DNA of 30,268 bases from a virus: positions 1 to 30,268 of IMG/VR virus record IMGVR_UViG_3300027983_000076; one strand, 5' to 3'. Each line of letters opens with the position of its first letter. Within the stretch, counting starts at the first letter, position 1. The notes beneath the pieces are model-generated. The model ran no database searches. It worked only from the letters and a program-made list of their open reading frames with translations, and was not told the origin of the DNA. Below are positions 27,015-30,268 of the stretch, one piece after another. The position numbers and the translations under genes were made by a program.

Positions 27015-27655
27015 TTCACTACGATCACGATTCATTTCCGCAGGGCGGCGAGGCATGGATTCAGTGCAGAGTCGGCAAGATAACGGCAAGTCGAGCGAAG
27101 GATGCCCGCGACACGCTGAAATCTGGCAAACCGTCTGCCAAGCAAACCGCCTACGCCGCACAGGTGGCCGTCGAACGCATCGCCGGGAAGCCAATCGACA
27201 AGACTTTCCAGAGTTGGCAGATGAAGGAGGGCAACGAACAAGAGCCGATTGCGCGTCGAGCTTATGAAGCACGCACTGGAAACCTTGTCGAAGAGGTGGG
27301 CGCGATTGCCACTGATGATGACTGCTTTCTTTACAGCCCGGACGGTTTGATAGACGATGACGGCCTGCTTGAAATTAAGTGCCTTTTCAGCCCTGAGCGA
27401 ATTTTGGAAATCGTTGCAAGCGGCGACCATTCTGACTTTATCGACCAGTGCATGTTTGGTCTATGGCTGACAGGCAGAAAGTGGATTGATCTTGTAATCT
27501 GGGTTCCGTCACTTGACCACATGGTCATCAAGCGCATCACCAGAGATGAAAACGCAATCGAGGCACTGGAAGCCGACATGATCGCCTTTTCCAAAATCGT
27601 AAAGGCCAACGAGGACGCGTTGCGTTCTGCGCTGGCACTCAATAACCAAAACTGA
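27011..27655 (+). CDS. YqaJ/lambda-exonuclease family nuclease
   Basis: 214 residues. QCRVGKITASRAKDA (18-32) is the usual start of the YqaJ domain. SWQMKEGNEQEPIARRAYEA (69-88) and YSPDGLIDDDGLLEIKC (108-124), with D111, E121 and K123, form the catalytic PD-(D/E)XK site. GLWLTGRKWIDLVIW (150-164) completes the fold. It degrades one strand of duplex DNA to give the 3' tails that Erf anneals. Normal length; ATGA overlap with the HTH gene. Confidence 0.9.
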   Translation: MIHYDHDSFPQGGEAWIQCRVGKITASRAKDARDTLKSGKPSAKQTAYAAQVAVERIAGKPIDKTFQSWQMKEGNEQEPIARRAYEARTGNLVEEVGAIATDDDCFLYSPDGLIDDDGLLEIKCLFSPERILEIVASGDHSDFIDQCMFGLWLTGRKWIDLVIWVPSLDHMVIKRITRDENAIEALEADMIAFSKIVKANEDALRSALALNNQN

Positions 27656-27664
27656 AAGAAAATC

Positions 27665-28018
27665 ATGGAAATTCGCACTATCTGGCAGACAAAATCAAAG
27701 TGGCCGCAATTTAACTTGGAGCTTTCCAGCACTGTAGGTGGTGATGCGTTCCTAGTTGTGAAATCCTGCCAGATCGCCAACGGCAAGAATGGCCCGTTCG
27801 TTTCAGGCCCGTCAATAAAAAAGCAAGACGGAGCGTACTTTAATCTGACATTCATGTCCACCGGCTTTCAGGAGGCCGTGCTAAAGAAAGCGCAGGAATC
27901 ACAGCCAGCGCCAGTACCATCTCAACAGCCTACGGGTGGTGGTGGATTTTCAGATATGGACTCGGACATTCCATTCAGTGATCCACTGAAAAGCAGGGCG
28001 TTCTGCTTGGCAATCTAG
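27665..28018 (+). CDS. SSB-like single-stranded DNA-binding accessory protein
   Basis: 117 residues. VVKSCQIANGKNGPFVSGPS (32-51) and KKQDGAYFNLTFMSTGFQEA form a small beta domain reminiscent of SSB/SpoVG-type folds. A Gln/Pro/Gly linker leads to SDMDSDIPFSDPLKSRAFC. The DMDSDIPF segment resembles the tip of bacterial SSB (DDDIPF) but is followed by 13 more residues instead of ending. It likely coats single-stranded DNA for Erf and the exonuclease. GAAAGAAAATC precedes the ATG. Family call is by pattern, not search. Confidence 0.62.
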   Translation: MEIRTIWQTKSKWPQFNLELSSTVGGDAFLVVKSCQIANGKNGPFVSGPSIKKQDGAYFNLTFMSTGFQEAVLKKAQESQPAPVPSQQPTGGGGFSDMDSDIPFSDPLKSRAFCLAI

Positions 28019-28023
28019 TTTTA

Positions 28024-28097
28024 TGACGGCAGCCGGTTCGCAGGGGCTTGTTTTTAATTCACCCTGTGCGCTTCCCGATGTAGTGGCGGGGCCGTCA
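28024..28097 (+). ncRNA. Putative three-way-junction RNA element
   Basis: TGACGGC (28024-28030) pairs with GCCGTCA (28091-28097). Inside, CGCAGGG (28039-28045) can pair with CCCTGTGCG (28062-28070, two extra bases) and CCCG (28074-28077) with CGGG (28087-28090). Together they make a closed three-way junction of 74 bases in the gap between the SSB-like gene and the next start at 28130. Only weak T-runs occur, so it is not a plain terminator. No known RNA family is recognised. Confidence 0.4.
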
Positions 28098-28129
28098 CCT
28101 CTCTATGTGTAAAAAACGAAAGAGACAAC

Positions 28130-28369
28130 ATGACAATCAAACCATCCCACTGGTGTGATGCAGGTCGGCAGCCCTGCCCAACACCTCACTTGTGCAACGG
28201 AGGGAGTTGCTACTTCGACGAGGCCACGCTGGACGACGAACTGCCGATCAAGATGCTTCCCGACCCGCCTGAGTGGAGTAATGACCCCCCAGAGTTCCAT
28301 TGGTCGCTGGTGGCGTGGGCCATCTTGCTTGTTGTCGGCGCGTTTGGGATTGTGGGGTTGGTGCTATGA
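28130..28369 (+). CDS. Cys-rich protein with C-terminal membrane helix
   Basis: 79 residues. The N-terminal part has HWCDAGRQPCPTPHLCNGGS and CYF with four Cys, then an acidic stretch ATLDDELPIKMLPDPPEW. The end, LVAWAILLVVGAFGIVGLVL (60-79), is a membrane helix. This makes a small inner-membrane protein with a Cys-rich head on one side. AAAGAGACAAC precedes the start. It may act at the membrane during infection; not shown. ATGA overlap with the next gene. Confidence 0.7.
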   Translation: MTIKPSHWCDAGRQPCPTPHLCNGGSCYFDEATLDDELPIKMLPDPPEWSNDPPEFHWSLVAWAILLVVGAFGIVGLVL

Positions 28370-28614
28370 CACACGGTGGAGAGCGCAAGAACGCTGGGCG
28401 AGCAAGGGTAGCAGTCGATATGGATCGCTTGCTCTATCTGCATAAGCAGGGTCTAAGTCAGCACGCTATTGCCTTGAAGTTGGGCATCAGTCAGATCACG
28501 GTGGGTAGGCGATTGACCCCAGACAAGGTACGGCCACCGAAGGCTAAACCAAAGAAAAAAGTGGTGGCTGTGAAGCTGCGGGTTAATTCAGTTTTTAATT
28601 GGGGGACAAGATGA
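28366..28614 (+). CDS. Small helix-turn-helix DNA-binding protein
   Basis: 82 residues from the ATG at 28366, which overlaps the upstream stop (ATGA). After a basic start (MTHGGERKNAGRARVAVDMD) comes RLLYLHKQGLSQHAIALKLG, then ISQITVGRRL, a resolvase/sigma-like helix-turn-helix (about 22-51). The tail is Lys/Pro-rich (PPKAKPKKKVVAVKLRV). It fits a small DNA-binding regulator or accessory protein. The target is unknown. Confidence 0.72.
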   Translation: MTHGGERKNAGRARVAVDMDRLLYLHKQGLSQHAIALKLGISQITVGRRLTPDKVRPPKAKPKKKVVAVKLRVNSVFNWGTR

Positions 28615-28877
28615 AAAAAGTTACAGAAATCCCGCCGGGGTATTACGACACAGCGCCTAACTACCCTGTGGAGCGCGTCGATGAGATGCAAGAGCTTGGC
28701 TTACAACTGGGCGATGCGCATGCTGAGATACGCAGACAAGCCAAGGAGATCGATAGGTTGAAGGCTGATGCTGAGAATCTACAACTTGAACTTGACGGAG
28801 CGCACTCAGAACTACGTCGGCAGGCTCGTCACAAGACCGATGACAAGAACAAACACGCGGTTTGGGGTACACCATGA
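28611..28877 (+). CDS. Coiled-coil protein with an internal repeat
   Basis: 88 residues from the ATG at 28611 (ATGA overlap). After a Tyr/Pro-rich start (IPPGYYDTAPNYPVER) it is a coiled coil. GDAHAEIRRQAKEI (about 33-46) recurs as DGAHSELRRQARHK (about 61-74), a 28-residue spaced repeat. No membrane or metal motif. It overlaps the next gene by ATGA. Function unknown; possibly a dimeric regulator or structural helper. Confidence 0.68.
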   Translation: MKKVTEIPPGYYDTAPNYPVERVDEMQELGLQLGDAHAEIRRQAKEIDRLKADAENLQLELDGAHSELRRQARHKTDDKNKHAVWGTP

Positions 28878-29212
28878 AAACCGAAGTATTGAAGCTAGCC
28901 CTCTTACGGCTTGAGCAGCTGAACGAGACAAGTATCGGCGGGCCTTGTTTACCTGCGGAGATTAATGGGGCGATGGATGCGCTGCGGGCTTCCCTCGACA
29001 CCTCCCAGAGCCACTCCTGCACTTGGCCTAGCTGCAAGTCTGAGGCGTATCAGGATGCGTTGGGCTTAGTTGTGCGTGCTGAATTGGTTGGCTCGGGGCC
29101 GCGCGCTTGGGTTGGCTTAACGAAAGAGGAAGCCGCTGACTGTTGGTCAAACGAAGCGGTGCGTACTTGGCACGCTATAGAAGCCGCATTGAAAGAAAAG
29201 AATTCCACATGA
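28874..29212 (+). CDS. Hypothetical phage protein with LTKEEA...EAALKEKN motif
   Basis: 112 residues. The N-terminal LKLALLRLEQLNETSIGG and EINGAMDALRASLDTSQ are helical; a Cys pair (CTWPSCKS) follows. The end GLTKEEAADCWSNEAVRTWH with AIEAALKEKNST matches a common phage protein motif of unknown role. ATG at 28874 overlaps the previous stop (ATGA); an earlier TTG is not preferred. Confidence 0.72.
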   Translation: MKTEVLKLALLRLEQLNETSIGGPCLPAEINGAMDALRASLDTSQSHSCTWPSCKSEAYQDALGLVVRAELVGSGPRAWVGLTKEEAADCWSNEAVRTWHAIEAALKEKNST

Positions 29213-29391
29213 AAGCAGCATTCCAACTATGGAACCACGCGAACCTCATTAAGTTCGCTATCGAGTCCTACGCACGTATGGCAGAGCAGGATGCGCGAAT
29301 CCTTGACCTTGAGGAGCAACTCCGCGTAGCCATTAACGGCTACCGGGCGCTAATCAGGCAAACAGCGCCCAGCCAATCACCAATCCAATGA
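29209..29391 (+). CDS. Hypothetical 60-aa helical protein
   Basis: MKAAFQLWNHANLIKFAIES, then YARMAEQDARILDLEEQLRV and INGYRALIRQTAPSQSPIQ. Helical with a coiled-coil middle. The ATG overlaps the previous stop (ATGA). Last gene of the plus-strand operon before the HNH endonuclease. Function unknown. Confidence 0.65.
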   Translation: MKAAFQLWNHANLIKFAIESYARMAEQDARILDLEEQLRVAINGYRALIRQTAPSQSPIQ

Positions 29392-29403
29392 TGTAAAATA
29401 GGC

Positions 29404-29437
29404 GAACCAGCAAAGTCAAGCAAGACAGTGCTGGTTC
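29404..29437. repeat. 9-bp inverted repeat before HNH gene
   Basis: GAACCAGCA (29404-29412) and TGCTGGTTC (29429-29437) are perfect inverted copies with a 16-base gap, forming a strong hairpin between the end of the operon and the endonuclease gene. No T-run follows. It may be a transcription end, or mark the edge of an inserted endonuclease gene. Confidence 0.5.
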
Positions 29438-29465
29438 TAACCAATCAGATTCGGAAGGAATCATC

Positions 29466-29966
29466 ATGACTAATTCAATTCTAACCTCTGTACGCTTACG
29501 CGAGCTACTAAATTACGACGCTAATACGGGCATATTCACACGGCTTACATCACGCCGTGGGGCTAGAATTGGCAGTGTGTCCGGCACTTTAAACAAGAGA
29601 GACCGGTCACAAATTATCGTTGATGGTTGTGCGTACAAGTCTCACCGCCTGGTATGGCTATACATTCATGGATACTGGCCAAAAAAACAGATTGACCACA
29701 TAAATGGCGTTAATAGTGACAATCGGCTAGTAAATCTACGTGATGTTTCTCAAGCTATAAACCTACAAAATCAACGCAAGCCGCGCAGCGACAATACCAC
29801 CGGATTCCTCGGCGTAACATGGGACAAAGAAAGAAAAAAGTTTAAAGCCCAAATCTCGCTCGATGGGAAACGTCACCATATAGGGCGTTTCGACTCAGCA
29901 GAACTTGCTTGCGCAGCGTACATAAAAGCTAAGCGCGTAATCCATAAAGAAGGATGCACTATTTAA
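29466..29966 (+). CDS. HNH homing-type endonuclease with AP2 domain
   Basis: 166 residues. After an N-terminal beta part with HRLVWLYIHGYWPKKQIDHI, the HNH core is IDHINGVNSDNRLVNLRDVS (76-95; D77, H78, N80, N90), followed by a helix. TGFLGVTWDKERKKFKAQIS and HHIGRFDSAELACAAYIKAK (112-157) form an AP2-type DNA-binding domain. This two-domain free-standing endonuclease is typical of phage mobile genes. Its coding sequence looks more AT-rich than its neighbours. It has its own leader with a hairpin and AAGGAATCATC. The stop overlaps a minus-strand mini-frame. Confidence 0.88.
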   Translation: MTNSILTSVRLRELLNYDANTGIFTRLTSRRGARIGSVSGTLNKRDRSQIIVDGCAYKSHRLVWLYIHGYWPKKQIDHINGVNSDNRLVNLRDVSQAINLQNQRKPRSDNTTGFLGVTWDKERKKFKAQISLDGKRHHIGRFDSAELACAAYIKAKRVIHKEGCTI

Positions 29967-30003
29967 CGATTCCGAGGATTAAGAATGCGGCGTAGATTGT
30001 CAT
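29959..30003 (-). CDS. 14-aa hydrophobic peptide, possibly a truncated lysis gene
   Basis: MTIYAAFLILGIVK on the minus strand, starting in an ATGA overlap with the holin gene and ending inside the HNH gene's last codons. It looks like the first residues of a small membrane protein (such as a spanin start) that has been cut off. Either a functional short peptide or the remnant of a gene broken when the endonuclease gene arrived. Too short for certainty. Confidence 0.35.
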   Translation of the reverse strand: MTIYAAFLILGIVK

Positions 30004-30268
30004 CGGTCAGTCCCCTTCGTCTTGCCGTACTGCCTAGCCCCAACGTAGCCGAGGTAGCCAGTGCTGAACGTCCACCACATCGGCTCAGGTATGGCAGCAA
30101 AGCCAGCAGCCACGTTGACAAAGAACTGTGCCATCTGTGCCGGGTAAAATACCCCAAGGGTGGGGGCAAAAATTACCAGTGCCACGATAACGAAGTAGAA
30201 CAGGTAAAGAAAGCTGGGTCGTGCCCGGCTCGTCCACGGGTCAGGACTGTTGGCCTCTGCAATGATGG
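30000..30268 (-). CDS. Holin, 3-TM class (partial at window edge)
   Basis: The frame is open from the right edge; the N-terminus lies outside. The visible 88 residues contain PDPWTSRARPSFLYLFYFVI, a membrane helix VALVIFAPTLGVF, then FFVNVAAGFAAIPEPMWWTF and the end TGYLGYVGARQYGKTKGTDR. W-T-S-R-x-R-P-x-F-L-Y then G-Y-L-G-Y...R-x-x-x-K-x-K-G is the mark of the 3-TM phage holin family. It forms membrane lesions timing lysis. Start of a leftward lysis cassette outside the window. Confidence 0.8.
   Translation of the reverse strand, partial: IIAEANSPDPWTSRARPSFLYLFYFVIVALVIFAPTLGVFYPAQMAQFFVNVAAGFAAIPEPMWWTFSTGYLGYVGARQYGKTKGTDR

Noticed and set aside
1-30268. Integrase or attachment site
   Set aside because: No recombinase catalytic motifs found. 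The tRNA-Tyr could serve as a site in a host, but here it is not flanked by an integrase or a duplicated tRNA end.

Overview
The window is a piece of a tailed double-stranded DNA bacteriophage genome, either a virion genome or a prophage. It holds a head and tail-neck assembly block, a replication and recombination block, and the edge of a lysis block. The portal, scaffold and adaptor set and the N4-gp56-type capsid protein suggest a short-tailed (podovirus-like) particle. A proteobacterial host is likely from the NinB/RusA/Erf/YqaJ set and the small-protein families, but no gene fixes the species. No integrase, DNA polymerase or lysozyme is visible; the genome continues past both ends.

Layout. 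(1) 1-13.8 kb, minus strand, read right to left: small accessory genes, small and large terminase, a coiled-coil protein, portal, scaffold, major capsid protein, small beta-rich head proteins, head-tail adaptor, a probable tail nozzle/hub, and the start of a tail fibre cut by the left edge. Hairpin terminators of the UUCG/T-run type separate the late genes. (2) 13.8-14.13 kb: divergent control region with nested inverted repeats. (3) 14.1-17.7 kb, plus strand: fourteen small genes of mostly unknown function, ending in a helix-turn-helix protein. (4) 17.67-18.02 kb: non-coding junction with a long stem-loop and a tRNA-Tyr gene on the minus strand. (5) 18.0-24.8 kb, minus strand: an 18-gene operon joined almost entirely by four-base ATGA overlaps. 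It encodes a DUF1376 replication protein, a primase zinc-finger domain, a DnaB-like helicase, an adenine or cytosine-N4 methyltransferase, a nucleotidyltransferase-fold protein, RusA, a Ref-like HNH nuclease, NinB, a PD-(D/E)XK-like nuclease and many small zinc-binding proteins. (6) 24.8-25.27 kb: control region with a small HTH protein, a consensus -35 box and a 9-bp inverted repeat that looks like a paired operator. (7) 25.28-29.4 kb, plus strand: small genes, an Erf annealing protein, an excisionase-like HTH, a YqaJ exonuclease, an SSB-like protein and more small genes. (8) 29.4-30.27 kb: an HNH-AP2 endonuclease facing the minus-strand lysis block, of which a partial 3-TM holin is visible.

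How it fits together. Region 7 makes the recombination pair (Erf plus exonuclease), and region 5 makes the replication loader/helicase and the enzymes that resolve branched DNA. Region 1 packages the product through TerS/TerL and portal into a scaffolded capsid. The two control regions, each with inverted repeats at a divergent promoter, are the likely switches.

Best leads for something new: a shared AGYN(K/Q) motif in the scaffold and a small terminase-side protein; a three-way-junction RNA structure at 28.02-28.10 kb; a phage tRNA-Tyr with an unusual T-loop; a repeated gene junction in which the ribosome binding site is also the end of the upstream gene; and a nucleotidyltransferase-fold protein inside the recombination operon. 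I do not see a clear, self-contained new defence or counter-defence system.
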